This document shows, in pieces, positions 10,310 through 21,957 of a stretch of DNA of 64,000 bases. Every line of letters begins with the position of its first letter. Positions within the stretch are counted from its first letter, which is position 1. The position numbers and the translations under genes are program-made. Source of the stretch: Microcebus murinus (lineage: Eukaryota > Chordata > Mammalia > Primates > Cheirogaleidae); assembly GCF_040939455.1 (NCBI RefSeq), contig NC_134136.1, forward strand, positions 75,034,001-75,098,000, in the 5' to 3' direction. Under the pieces are notes generated by a model. The model was not told the DNA's origin and searched no databases. It worked only from the letters and a program-made list of their open reading frames with translations.

Positions 10310-11683
10310 AAATGGCCCTTTTAAATAACTCTTGTTATGCCCACTGCACTCAAGGTTAATACAGTGGCGACTTGGATACACCACTCCCATGTGAGACCTG
10401 CCAGTGAGGATGACCAGGAGCAGCAGCAGGACCAGTAAAAGGCAACAGCAGACCCAAAAAACTCTTCAAGACCAAATTAACCCGCATGACAGCTGCAGGC
10501 CAGAGTTCTGCTGGGAAAGAGTTAGATACGACTGCTGACTCAAATCTTCGTCAGACTGCTGGTCATCCTTCTGGGACTTAGACTTGGGGTTGTGGCTCCT
10601 AAGGACTAGACTAAACTGCAAAACTGTGCCCTAATAACCTTTTTTTTTTTTTTTTTGCTACATAAGCTGTTTGTGGGCGTATTGTTCCTAAAAAGGGTCT
10701 CTACAGCTATAGCAATTAACTCAAATCCCCACATGCCATATAACCTTACATAGAGCCTGCATAGGAAAGGTGCCCTCTAGTCATGTGCAGTTCTGTGCCA
10801 AAGTCCACCCATCTGCAGACCAGACTGGAAGAGCCAAATAGATAGTTCCGATGCTCAATGGGTGGTGGATTTGCTCTAAAACAAGTCTGACTCCATGTCT
10901 TAGCCTGTTTTTAATAAATCAGAGAAATACTGCATTATTGTATTAATATTCCTTAAGGTTATTTACCACCAAAAAATACAATATATGATAGATAGACAAA
11001 GGGCACAAAAGGCGTCAGGTTAACTAGAAAAAAAAAAAAGGGGGGGGAGCCTTTCACAGCCATAACCCTAGCTACTCTTTTTGGTCTGGGGGCAATAAGA
11101 GCAAGGACAGGTATCTCATCCTTGGTAGTGCAACACAGGGGATTATATAGCCTGAGGGCTGCTATAGATTAAAATATAGCCAAAATAAAAAAATCTATCT
11201 CCCATTTAAAAACATCCCTAACTTCGGTGTCCAAAGTAGTGCTGCAGAACCGGAGGGGGCTGGACTTAGTATTCCTCCAGCAAGGGGTGGGGGGCTATGT
11301 GCAGCCCTAGAAGAGGAGTGCTGCTTCTGTGAATACCATACTGGGGTAGTTAGAGAGTCCATGGCAAAGGTCAGGGAGGGACTTGCCCGGTGAAAATGAG
11401 AGCACGAGCAATAACAAGAATGGTTTGAGCTGTGGTTCAACAGTTCCCCATGGTTAACTACCCTGCTATCTACCTTGTTGGGACCTATAATAGTGCTCAT
11501 GCTCATCCTCACCTTTGGGCCATATATTCTAAACAGGTTAGTCACTTTCATAAAGAAACAAATAAATACTGTACAGTTAATAGGACTATAGCAACAATAC
11601 CAAAGGGTAAATCTTAAAGAAAACAGCTTAAGAATAAAAGAAATACAAAACCCTAGATACAAGCAAGAGTGCTCGTAAAAACC
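10310..11683 (+). pseudogene. env: Env region, heavily decayed
   Basis: Surface-subunit traces include NSNPHMPYNLT (about 10718-10750). Most of the surface protein is missing or unreadable. From about 11060 the sequence resembles a transmembrane subunit: a hydrophobic start ([12 protein letters not shown]), then LQNRRGLD at 11242-11265, a motif of gammaretroviral-type envelopes, and a cysteine cluster (Cys-Cys-Phe-Cys codons at 11319-11330) in a different frame. A hydrophobic stretch likely to be the membrane anchor lies at about 11450-11540, again shifted. A T-run (about 10640-10657) and an A/G run (about 11028-11048) suggest slippage. Not translatable as one protein. Confidence 0.7.
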
Positions 11684-11699
11684 AAGAGAAAGGGGGGAA
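11684..11699 (+). other. Polypurine tract
   Basis: aagagaaaggggggaa lies immediately before the 3' LTR. It is the RNase-H resistant primer for plus-strand DNA synthesis in retroviruses. All 16 bases are purines. Confidence 0.9.
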
Positions 11700-12109
11700 T
11701 GTAAGATACTGGGCTATAAACACAATAGACACCTTCCAGCTTCTGTTTACTGCTTGTTTGCTAACCACAAGACATTATGAGTACATTATGGATGCAGAGG
11801 AAAAAGACAAAGAATGCAGAAACTGGAGTCTCTCAGTTAGGACCTGAAACAGGTTAGAGCCTATCAGGGGCAGGATGAAATAAAAATCGCCGTGGGGGCA
11901 GATGCATGATCAGCATGTAAACAGCTTAGGTATAAAAGGCTCACTAGCACACAAAGGGGGGTCCCTGCCCAAAGAAGAGGCCACTGCGCTGGCACTCTGG
12001 GGGCTCGGACCCTAGCTCAAGCTAGACAATAAAAACTCATTTTGATAATTACAGCCTCGGTGAGTCTGCCTCTCTGTCCCGTGGCCCTGTGAATCTCGGC
12101 TATATAACA
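11700..12109 (+). repeat. 3' LTR, complete
   Basis: 410 bases from TGTAAG to AACA. TATAAAA is at 11931-11937 and AATAAA at 12028-12033. It is uninterrupted and so shows what the 5' LTR looked like before the L1 insertion. GTAT at 12110-12113 is the probable right target-site copy. Confidence 0.94.
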
Positions 12110-12113
12110 GTAT

Positions 12114-12689
12114 TAAGATGAAGAAATGAAAGTTAATAATAGTTTGATCAGACAGTGCTCTACCTGGCCAAAGGACTGGATTAAGTGTTTACTGGTCAAA
12201 GAATGTAGATGCAACCTTATGTACCACCTGCTTTACACACTTACCAAGGAAAGACATAAATAGCCTGTGCATGACAATCAGAGATGTCAAGAAAGGATGA
12301 CAGTAAATAATAGATTCAGAGTGCCCAAAGATCTCACAAAGGAGGAATGCTGGGCCCATGTCTTCACCATGAAGAATAAAAATAAGGTTTAAGTCCAGAA
12401 TTTCAAATACATAAGTATGGGAGTAGGTGATGTGGCTTAGCAGCAGCATGTACAAAGGTGACAGGGATTTTAGTCAACTGCAAATACATTAGGAATAGGG
12501 ATGCTGTGTGAAGGCCAGAAGTACTAATTTTACCTTGGACTGCGTTAATAAATGAACAGTTCTCAGAACAAGATATGGGATAATCCCACTCCACTCTGCA
12601 CAGCTAAAGCATTGGGCTCATTTCTGAGAAGCACCCTTTAAGATAACATGCCTAGAGAGTAGTCACTCAAATGATGAAGGGATGACAGA
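12114..12689. other. No recognised feature
   Basis: About 580 bases of single-copy-looking sequence right of the retrovirus. Short open frames on the minus strand (12189-12455, 12403-12594) have no recognisable domains. Confidence 0.5.
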
Positions 12690-12985
12690 CATGTGAGAAG
12701 CTGCTTAAAGTCCTTAGAATATTTTAACCTGAAAGTATGCAAACCTAAAGGGACATGATCACTGTCTTCAAATCCCTGAAGGACTGTCACATGAGAGAAG
12801 GAACAAACTTAGTCTGCCTTTTATTTTGGCTTCATTCGAATAATACTGAAGACTTTGAAAAGTCCCAGGGAGAGAGATTTGGCCCTGAACAAAGAAATCT
12901 TATCCCATTTAAAACTGTTCCCCTGTGGTACAAGTTGCTTTGTAATGTAGTCAACTTCTTACTAATGGAGATTTTCCAGTAGAGA
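12690..12985 (+). mobile_element. Ancient CR1/L3-like LINE fragment
   Basis: The run around 12750-12800 (GGGACATGATCACTGTCTTC, then a phrase encoding a short conserved region) and the stretch to about 12985 read like the 3' part of the old L3/CR1 LINE, an ancient mammalian repeat. The match is from memory and is very diverged. A Dfam search would decide. Confidence 0.5.
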
Positions 12986-13959
12986 TAGGTATGAAGAATA
13001 ATGCAAACACTGTTCAAGCCTTTTAGAGAAGTTGATGAGCTGATGGTAAAGCTTCCAATCCTGATATGAGATAGCTGACAAGGGTCAAAACAATCTTGAA
13101 CTAGAGATGCCAGGGTTGATATGACTGGAGGGTGGGAGATGCAGAGACGTTAAGGAGGACTGAGAGATGCAGGGAGAAAATGAATAATGTTTGGGGTGCA
13201 AGGCATTTGTTGCTAATCAGAGTAAAAGGCAAGACATCATCATCAGTCCTGCTTGAGTCTTCAAGTCTCCCTCTTGCTAGTAAGGCTTAGGGCCCAGGGC
13301 CTTTCTTAGGGAGAACCTCTGTTCTCCTGGGTAGACACCCTTACAGTTTTCGCTGTCTTCATACATTCCATTCTTGAGTTGGAAAATTCCTAAGTTACAA
13401 TTTTATTTTATTCTATACTCTTCAAATTCTAGTCAGTTTTTCTTCCCTAAGCCTCAGCCCATTCGTAATAGCCCCCACCATCTTATCTTATTTGTGCTAT
13501 AGTTTATCCTCAGGCTTAGGCCTTGATCCTGCATTTTGGCCAGTGGAAGCAATCTTGCCATCCAGGAGATGAAGCTAGATGAAGCTAAGGAGGGATCACA
13601 GATGGATTTCTATTGCAAATATGTGTTTAGACATTGCTTGTCTTCAGAATGCTATAAAGTAAATATTATATGCATAATACATTATAAGGGAGGGTTGTGG
13701 TTCTCATCTATGCCTACTCAACACAGAGAATGTCTCTTCTTGGGATGACTTAATGTATTCAAATATAGATGTGCCATACCTTTTTTTATTTTAAAGGAAT
13801 TATGTGAAGTTGATTTATCTGAATTACTGCTTAACATGACTATACACTTTGTGAAGTTGCATGTTGTATATACCCAATTATCAATAGTAAAAAATCAAAT
13901 TTTGATCAGCTGTGATGGAGGAAAGACTGAATTATCTTATTTTAATTCATAAACTATTT
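12986..13959. other. No recognised feature
   Basis: Nearly 1 kb without a named repeat or gene. A 70-codon plus-strand frame at 13536-13748 has no recognisable domain and I do not call it. Confidence 0.5.
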
Positions 13960-15185
13960 TTAGAATTTTGTATTTACATAAAAATTGAACAGAAAGTAGA
14001 GGGAGTTCTCATATCCTTTCTCTCACCCTCCGTGGCCTAGTTTCCCTTATTATGATATTAACATGTTACATTGGTATAATACATTTATTATAGTAACTCA
14101 ACCAATATTGATACATTATTGTTAGCTAAAGCCCATAGTTTATTATGGCTCCCTCTTTGTGTTGTGCATTCTATGAGTTTTGACAAATGCATAATTTCAT
14201 ATATCCATCATTATATTATCATATAGAGTAGTTTCACTACCCTAAAATCCCCATGTGCTCCACCTACTTATCCTCTCTCCCTCCTCCCAAGCCCGAATCC
14301 CTGGCAAAGGTTGATCTTTTTACTGTTTCCATAGTTTTGGCTTTTTAGAATATCATATAGTTGGAATCTTAAAATATGTGACTTTTCATATTGACTTCTT
14401 TCACTAAACAATATAAATTTAAGTTTACTCCATGTCTTTTGTGGCTTTATAGTTTATTTCTTTTTATCACTGAATAATATTCCACTGTTTGTACCACAGT
14501 TTGTTTATCCATTCGCCTGTTGAAGGACAGGCTGTGTCTAAGCTTTGGCAATTATGAATAAAGCTTCTATAAACATACATATGAAAGTTTTTGTGTGGAT
14601 GTAGGTTTTCAACACATTTGAGTAAATACCAAGGGGAGCAATTACTGGATTGAATGAGGAGAGTATGTTTAGTTTTGTAAGAAAATGTCAAGCTGTCTTC
14701 CAAAATAGTTGTACCAGTTTTGCATTCCCATCACCAATACATGAGGCCTCCTATTGCTCTACATCCTTGCCAGCATTTTGTGTTGTCAGTGTTTGAGATT
14801 TTAGCCATTTTAATAGGTGTAGAGGTATCACACTGTTATTTTAATTTGCAATTCTCTAATGACATATGTTGTTGAGCATTTTTTCATATGCTTATTTGTC
14901 ATATGCATATCTTCTTTCATGAGGTTTCCAGTCAGATCTTTTGCCCACTTTTAAGTTAGGTTGTTTTCTTATTTTTGAATTTCTGGAGTTCTTTGCATAT
15001 TTTCAATACAAGTCTTTTATTAAATATGTGCTTTACAAATTTTTCCCAATCTAAAAATATATTCTCTTGTCAGTGTATTTTGGATGAGTTTTTATTTTAA
15101 TGAAGTCCAACTTATCTTTTTCTTTACTTTATTTTTCTTTTACTTTCATAGATAGTGCTCTTGATGCTGTATCTAAAAACTCATT
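13960..15185 (-). mobile_element. Old L1 fragment, antisense
   Basis: The minus strand carries the ORF2 C-terminal part and 3' region of an old L1. Recognisable antisense phrases are CTGAATAATATTCCACTG (about 14471), CCACAGTTTGTTTATCCATT (about 14494) and the tract around 14700-14780 (antisense of the Cys-rich region). The element continues to about 15185. It has many substitutions and no open frame, fitting an L1M/L1P-age insertion. Subfamily not determined. Confidence 0.8.
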
Positions 15186-15799
15186 GCCAAACCTAACTTA
15201 ATCTGGATTTATTCTATGGATAATATTACAAAATCAGTCAAAGTATATTCACTCAAAAGGTAAGGAAATATTTTAAAGAGGTTAATTGGTTAAAATTAAT
15301 AATTAGGCAGTTCTATAACAAAAAGAGTTTTATTATATTCCTGGACTTCTCTATACTTTTGTAACTGTGAAAAGATAAATCACACCAAATTACATTCTAA
15401 ATCAGTATATGTGGTCATTTCTAATTGTTTAATCTTATTGCTAAAAAGATTCCCCAGAGTTCTATAAGCTTCAGTTCCTCAAAACCTGGATCTGGCCCTG
15501 AGTCCAGCCTCAGGGTAGCCAAGGGGACCTGGGCTCCAGAGCTCATCTGCAGCTGTTCCAGTAGAGAGAGAGCTCTACTCAAGAGGGCAAACGATATTTC
15601 ATGGCTGACCTGACCAACACTGGTATGCAGTTACTAAAAGGCAGGCCCAGTGATAATACCATTGTCAGAGGCCAGGTTCTCAGGGCAAGCAAGTCAACTT
15701 CTAGAAATCCATGTGTTTCTTGTCTCAAACACATGTCTCCCTCCTGCAAGCATTGTCCAAAACTGAACTGCCCCCAAATCAGTTTCTCTGTGTTCCTCT
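15186..15799. other. No recognised feature
   Basis: Open frames at 15425-15613 (+) and 15601-15870 (+), and the reverse-strand frame 15579-15806, carry no recognisable domain. I see no splice-site pattern that would make an exon convincing. Confidence 0.45.
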
Positions 15800-16115
15800 C
15801 ACACAACTGCTCAAGCCAGAAATTTGAGCATTATCGTGGAATCCTCCCTTTAATCTTCTATATCCAATAAATCAGCAAGTTCTAAAAATTATATGCTATA
15901 AATATCACTTGATGTACAGCTAGATCTCTTTCCTATCAGCCTCCATATATGCTGTTTCCTCTGCCTCATCCCTCTAGCTAATTCTAACTCACCTTCAGGA
16001 GTAAACAGATGTCATATCCTATGGAAAACCTCGCTGGATGCACTATGAGCACCTCCTCCTGTGAATCCCCACAGCATCCAAATGACCCCTATCACAACAT
16101 GTAATATGTTGGGCT
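15800..16115 (+). mobile_element. Possible L2 fragment
   Basis: The stretch about 15990-16110 (TCACCTTCAGGAG, GAAAACCTCGCTGGATGCAC, then a phrase ending near ACCCCTATCACAACATGTAA) looks like the 3' region of L2. Heavily diverged, so strand and edges are tentative. Confidence 0.4.
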
Positions 16116-16129
16116 ATAATTGCTGAGTT

Positions 16130-17065
16130 TTAAAATTACTTTCTCACTTATTGGATTTTTAATTACAAAAGATAATTGCTCAATAAATCTAACAAGTCAA
16201 ATAGCACAGAGATGTAGAAGGAAAAATTAATGAGCTTCCCCTAGTCCTCCCAGCTCTGTATAAACTTTATGCATTGCTGTTAATAGCTTCATTATACCAC
16301 AGCAAGGATCCATTATAAATTTATTCAACCCTTCACCTATTGCTGGACATTCAGGGTGCTTGTAAAGTTTTTGTTTTTAGCTGCAATACACATCTTTGCA
16401 CATGCTAGGACTTTAATTTCTGTAGCTTATATTCCCCCCTAAAAAAAGGGGGGTATATGTATCTTAAATTATAACAGAAAATTCCAGCTTAATTTCCTAC
16501 AAAATGTAGAAATTCACTTTACCACCAGAAATGCATGAGAAATGCCTATGTCCCACAGCCTTCCTGGGATTGATGCTGTCACTGTATCTTTCTATGTGTT
16601 GGGAAAAAATGGAATTTCATAGTTTTATTGCATGGTATTTCACTGATTATTTTAAAATATTTTCATGTGTTTGTTGGCAATATATATTCTCTTTGGTGAA
16701 CTAATAGTTCATATCCTGGACCCACCTTTTCTACTGGATTATTTACCTCTTTCTTAGTAATTTGTAGAAACTCTTTGCCCAGTGGGGTTATTAACCATTC
16801 ATCATATGTGTCACACATATTTTTTCTTAGTCTATAGGATTTTTCTTTATTTATGATATATTATGCTATGCAAATAGTTTTAAATATTTATATAATCAAA
16901 TATATTTATATTTTTCCTTCATAGTTTCTGGATTTTCAGTCTTACTTAAGAAGGTCTTTCCCGCCCCTAAGGTTACAAATGTTCTTCAAATATTTTTAAT
17001 TTACTCCATTATTATTGCATATATCGAACATGTTTTGACCTTAAATCATCAGAAATTTACTTGCC
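16130..17065 (-). mobile_element. Old L1M/HAL1-like fragment, antisense
   Basis: Antisense phrases of old L1 ORF2 and 3' sequence are seen at about 16280-16400 (cattgctgttaatagc) and 16900-17000 (tctggattttcagtctta, aaggtctttcccgcccc). Too decayed for reading frames. Confidence 0.6.
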
Positions 17066-17100
17066 TGTGAGTTCCCTGAGGCAAAGGATTGTGCCTGACT

Positions 17101-17690
17101 GATGATGGAAACCGGACTATGCCACCCCAAAATAAACTTCTTGGGCATATTTAGAGATGGCTATTCAGAGGGGCTGCAGACACAGCAATAGCTTTGGAAA
17201 GCTGTCCTTTTGTGGTAGGGAGAATTATATCGGTGGAAGAAGTCTACATTAGTGAGGTAAATAGCAGATGCAAATAGGCTTTCTCTGAGGATGCCTTATC
17301 TGTTCTAACCAGATCTAGAAAAGATTAAATCACTAGGAAAATATAATAAAAGTCTGATACTTTTAAAGGTTTGACAGAGAAACTTTTAAAACAGGCTACC
17401 AAATATTTTTCCTGAGGGCAGCTCTGAGATTACCTGAAAGATTTTTATATATATATAACAAGACAGCCTTTGCTCACCATGTTTTCCTCCCCATGCTTTC
17501 TCACATAACCAATGTCACTACCTCCTCCTGAGAAATCCCAAGTTCCTATTCATTTTGTAGCCTCAGAATGGTATAAAAACTTCAGTCACCTGACCGTTCT
17601 TTGAGTCTCATATTTGTGGGACTCTCATGTCCATGTATATGTAAATTTATATGCCTTTATCATATTAATCTATTGTCAGTTTGTTTTATT
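17101..17690 (+). repeat. Possible solitary LTR
   Basis: The block starts TGATGGAAACC, has a TATA-like GGTATAAAAAC at about 17570 and ends in a run (TTAATCTATTGTCAGTTTG, about 17665) like the 3' ends of several ERV1/MaLR LTRs. I cannot name the family, and no convincing polyadenylation signal or target duplication is visible. An LTR is the best guess, not certain. Confidence 0.4.
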
Positions 17691-17785
17691 TTACTTATTT
17701 TTAAAATTTATAATTGACACATGATAATTGTACATATTTATGGGGTACAGTGTAATGTTTTAATGGATGAGGTAATTACTCTCAT
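17691..17785 (-). mobile_element. L1 3' end fragment, antisense
   Basis: ATAATTGTACATATTTATGG (about 17723) and GGGGTACAGTGTAATGTT are the reverse complement of a common old L1 3' terminus. The fragment directly abuts the possible LTR. Confidence 0.65.
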
Positions 17786-19180
17786 TCAACTTTATTGCCA
17801 GTCTTAAATAACAAGATCCAAGACATACGTTAAAATATGAAGCTTATTTGAGCACAAAACTTGAAGATGACTGCCTTGAAGCACAGATTCCAAAGAATAG
17901 AAGTTGGTGTTCTAAAGTGTAGAAGTTTGGGGTCATTTATATAGACAAGGTTTAGGGAAATTTAACAGAATATCCACATCTTTCTATAAAAGTCTTAAGG
18001 CATAATTACAATGATCTGATTGGTCAAGCTGGTCTTTTTCTTTTGAGAAGGGCATATTTAACATTCTACACTGAAGATGTAACAGTCACAGGGTCTTTTG
18101 TGCCATCTGGTCTAAGTTAGGTGCAAGACAGTAAAGGAGGCAGTTAATTTATAACAAACATCAGTGATTAGAAGAGGGTAAGGTCTGGTCTCTCCTAGTC
18201 ATTTACAGAACAAGAACAATGAGGAAGAAAGTTAATATATAGGAAGCAAAAGTTGCAACTACATGCTACGTGACTCAGATCACAGTCACATCTCTATGAA
18301 GGCTTAAAGTGCTTTTTTGGTTCCAACAGCTTAATACTAGGGCATCTGGGAAAATGGAGTGACTATTAACTGACATCAAAACAGAGAAAGCAGCACAAAT
18401 TTTGGATCTAGCAGAAGGTGATAGAGGGCTTATGAATGTTTCCATGAATTTTTTCCCATGGAACATATATTTATTATAGCCTGAATTTTCATGATGTTAA
18501 ATAAGCATTTTTTTACTCAATTAAATGGTCAATTTGGTGGAAATGCATTAGCAGGGCAAGTTACTTGAAATTTGCAGAGCAGCACATGAATGAGTCTTAA
18601 AGATGATTATATATGATAAAATGAATATTCTTTTGATCAATGTCCTCTGATGTTTAAAAGTCCAAGAACTGAGCACTGGTTTCAGAGCTCAGTAAATTAA
18701 TAGATTCAGCCAATAGCGACTTTCTAGAGAAGAATTACAAGATACCTTAAAAGGAACTGAGACTTTTAATGAAATCCTAACAATTTCTTTTCATAACAGC
18801 TGAAGTACATTATCTTTTCATACAGAAAATCAGGAGACCAGATGAGGGCAAAATCTCTAAAAACTTGCCAATTCCTTAACAGCACAGGAAAGGGAAAAAC
18901 TTTTGAATACGAGATTTTCAAACACTGCTCCTCCTCACGCTTTCAGGTCTCTATCTCCACAGAAGGCCTCCTAAAGGCTATCTCCACATTTAAATGAAGA
19001 TTACATTCTAAGGTGGTTTGTGAAGAAAAATTCTGACTGCTCAGTAGTTTCATCCTGGTATGAGTTCAGACAGAGACTTAAATATGGTGGGTAAAGGTTC
19101 CAGGAAGTGATCATTAGTAAGCTTCAAAATAGTGGAATAATATAATCCGAATCCATTTACTCATTCATAGGTTCATCCAG
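17786..19180. other. No recognised feature
   Basis: About 1.4 kb without a confident repeat. The stretch 17800-18260 might be an old LTR or internal retroviral sequence, but I cannot support a name. Confidence 0.45.
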
Positions 19181-19183
19181 AAA

Positions 19184-19405
19184 AGCAGTATACTGCTGTG
19201 ATTACATGCCGTGGAGTCAGGCAAACATTAGTTAGACTTTTATCTACCTCCTAGCTTTGTGACATCAGGCAAGTCCCTTAATTGGACCTCAATTTTATCA
19301 TCTGTTAAATGAGAGTGACACAAATACATAGTTTAGAAGAGATAATGCAAGTAAAATGTTTAGTGCAGTGCCTGGCACAGAGTAGACAACCAAAAAATAG
19401 TGAGG
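19184..19405 (+). mobile_element. MIR SINE
   Basis: Typical MIR phrases in order: GTGGAGTCAGGC (about 19210), CTAGCTTTGTGACATCAGGC (about 19252), AAGTCCCTTAATTGGACCTC, CATCTGTTAAATGAGAGTGA and CAGTGCCTGGCACAGAGTAG (about 19366). MIR is a tRNA-derived SINE found across mammals. Confidence 0.9.
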
Positions 19406-19510
19406 TTAACCCTCATTCAACAAATATTTATGGAGCAGCTGGCGTGTACAAGTCAATGCAATGCAGGCTACAGAGAAACAGAGGACTCTGCTCTCCAAAA
19501 GCCTGCATCT
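19406..19510. mobile_element. Possible L2/MIR-type fragment
   Basis: TTCAACAAATATTTATGGAG and the following phrase resemble the common old-repeat motif of L2/MIR 3' ends. Short and tentative. Confidence 0.35.
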
Positions 19511-21201
19511 GGAAACTTGAGTTGAAATAAGGGAGTTTCATGAGCCTTTTTCATTAATAAGGCAGACAAATGTATGCCAACTCTGCTTTCTTTCCCCACC
19601 AACACTGCTGAACATATTATCTCTTCTCTAGGACAGGAATTCTTGACTTTTACACGATAATCACTACAAGATGATTTGGGGAAAAATAGATTTCATGAGA
19701 AAAATAAAATATTGATGAATTATTCATCTTTTATTCTACTCCCAAGAAATAGTGTGATACAGTTCTATGCTTTCAAAGGTAAGACTCAAGTTGTTATTAT
19801 TAAGTGTATTTTGAGAAACACTTCTGTGACCAATTACTTCAGTACTTGTAGAATAACATAAAAGTTTAATTTGTTAAAACACTTGTGCATGTCTCCAAAT
19901 GAGTGAATCAGATACAAGCAGTCCCAGAACACAGTTATAAAACTGAGACTTGATTCTTTAAGAAAATGTTTGAACTGCTAGTTTGTTTTGTCTTCCAGTC
20001 TCCATATCAAACATTCAAAAAAAAAAAAAGTCCTCCTTACACTTTAATAACAAAATAAAGAGACACCTATAGGAATGAGAATTCACTATTTCCAGACACC
20101 CCAGCCCTGTGCAAAAAATAACTAGTTTGCTTAATCCAAATGTTTTAAAATAACTGTTTTTTAAATTATTTCAAATTTTTGGAATAAAAAACAGTTAATG
20201 ATATAAAAAGCATAATAATTTCATAGTTGCTAAATCTAATTTCCAGACAGTATTTCTCCAAAACATTTAGAGAAAAACAATAACTCAGAACTGAAGAAGT
20301 TGTCTATCATAACTTGATTTTGCATTCTTATAGATAAGAGGTTTGATGGTCAGGTTTCAGTTTTATATGTGCTGGAATCTTATCATATTTTCTAATCAAC
20401 TTCTGCTGTCAGATGACTGGAAGGCTACTTCCTTGGGAACTCTCATTAAAATAAATTATTTTGATCCTAAGAATATTCCAGTACATATAATTTTAAATAT
20501 AATTTTAATTAATAGTTTCTTAGTTACATCGTAAAGCCAGCTTCTATCAGAGGTCAGGTCCAAATTGATATGACAGGATCAACTGCAAAACAGAGCAGAC
20601 TTCTAGAGACAGAAACTGAATTCTTACAACAGACTATGAAACCAGCAGAAATGTTCACAGCCTCTGGATCATCTACTAAACTTTTAAGGGATTAAAAATA
20701 ACAACATTGAATCTCAAACTTTCTACTCGACAGAATTGATAAGCTTTCATACATTAAACCGTATTTTTCTGAATTATTTAATGCATTTTTAAACCTGGCT
20801 GCAATTAGCCCATTTCACTACTCATTACTAGAATTCCACAGTGAGACTGACCATAGATTAACTTTTCTACACTGTTTGCAGAACATTTTCTTTTACATTT
20901 TCAAATGCCTTTTAGCCATACATTCAACAGTAATCCCGAGTGACATATTCAGTGAAAACAATTGACCATGCTCTCTCCAGATCTGTTTTTCCTTAGATGT
21001 TGGTTTTAATTAACTCTGCAAATTGAAAGGAGTATCCAGCTTCCCTTTATGCCAGCACTCAAGGAGTTATATATTTACTCACAATCCTTAGTATTTCTTG
21101 TACCCCATGTGCCGCAAAAGAGGTCATAAGTTCTCTGGACTAAATGGATTCCCAAAAATAGAATGTTAAAATTCAGGTAATGAATTCTTACCACCAAATC
21201 T

Positions 21202-21204
<3 letters not shown>
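19511..21204. other. No recognised feature
   Basis: AT-rich sequence with no gene or named repeat that I can support. Three short frames at 19309-20534 have no recognisable domain. Confidence 0.5.

Positions 21205-21237
<33 letters not shown>
21205..21237. repeat. (TC)n microsatellite
   Basis: A pure TC run of 33 bases, about 16 repeats. Likely to vary in length between individuals. Confidence 0.95.
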
Positions 21238-21240
<3 letters not shown>

Positions 21241-21754
21241 ACATCTCTCCTCTGCTCATCACTTTTTTGCAAGTTAAACAGAATAAGTGTTAAGTAAGGA
21301 TCATTTTCAGCATTCAGATAACAATCCTGTGGACAAAGGGGAAAATTCATGCTTGTTCCAGCTTGTTTTCTATGTAATACCCTGGCCCTGATTTCAAAAA
21401 GCCCTTTAAGAAACAGAACCTTGGGATATTAAAGGTGGTTGCCAAAAACTAAGCACAAATTTGCTATCATCTCTCTCTCTTTTTCTCTGTTTACCTACAT
21501 TTTCTTTACCTTCACCACTCCCACTCCCCAGCACCACTACCTACACATATTTCAAAACTAACTCCAATTCCTAAAGGTGTGTCTGAGGCCATACATAGTT
21601 TACATATACATATAGGAAAAATGATTGAAACATAAATATTTTAATATATGTGTCCACTGATAAAGATTTGTAGGAAAAAATAAAGGAGATGTACCTTTTG
21701 GTAGTGGGAGGAGGATGTAGTAAAACTATTTGAATTGTTTTAGTTCTGTTTCTT

Positions 21755-21943
21755 TTTTTTTTTTAATTTTTTTTTTTGGCATATTATGGGGGTACAGATT
21801 TTAAGGTTTCAATAAATGCCCATTTTCCCCCCTCCCCCCAAAAGTCTGAGTCTCCATCATGACCATCCCCCAGATGGTGCACATCTCACTCATTATGTAT
21901 GTATATACCCACCCCCCTCCCCCCTCCCACCTGCCCAATACCC
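21755..21943 (-). mobile_element. 5'-truncated L1, antisense, 3' UTR only
   Basis: From a T-run (3' A-tail read on the plus strand) through GGCATATTATGGGGGTACAG to CCACCTGCCCAATACC. This is the 3' UTR of the same L1 family as the full-length copies. Perfect 14-bp duplication tagttctgtttctt at 21741-21754 and 21944-21957. Only about 190 bases were copied. Confidence 0.93.
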
Positions 21944-21957
21944 TAGTTCTGTTTCTT

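Larger units (their letters stand above)
353..12109 (+). mobile_element. Class I (gammaretrovirus-like) endogenous retrovirus, tRNA-Pro primed, defective
   Basis: The provirus is bounded by TG...CA LTRs (left copy split as 353-385 plus 6959-7334; right copy 11700-12109). It keeps the order LTR, primer-binding site, gag, protease, integrase, env remains, polypurine tract, LTR. Class I is inferred from the proline-type primer site, one zinc knuckle, gag and pol sharing a frame across an amber codon, and a 4-bp target-site duplication (ATAT/GTAT, 3 of 4 matching). By eye the LTRs differ at about 35-40 of 410 positions, so this is an old insertion. A complete L1 has jumped into the 5' LTR. Reverse transcriptase, RNase H and most of the surface protein are missing. 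I cannot name the family without a Repbase or Dfam search. Confidence 0.93.

Noticed and set aside
10640..10657. T-run in env as a possible retroposon A-tail
   Set aside because: No element with its own start or target duplication is visible on either side; slippage is simpler.
15425..15870. Two short plus-strand frames that might be a host exon
   Set aside because: No recognisable domain, no clear splice sites, and an old repeat follows directly.
17565..17580. GGTATAAAAAC as a host gene promoter
   Set aside because: It lies in a block that looks like a solitary LTR; no downstream gene is seen.
21205..21237. Regular repeats considered as a CRISPR-like array
   Set aside because: A simple TC microsatellite; no spacers. 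CRISPR arrays are not expected in a primate genome.
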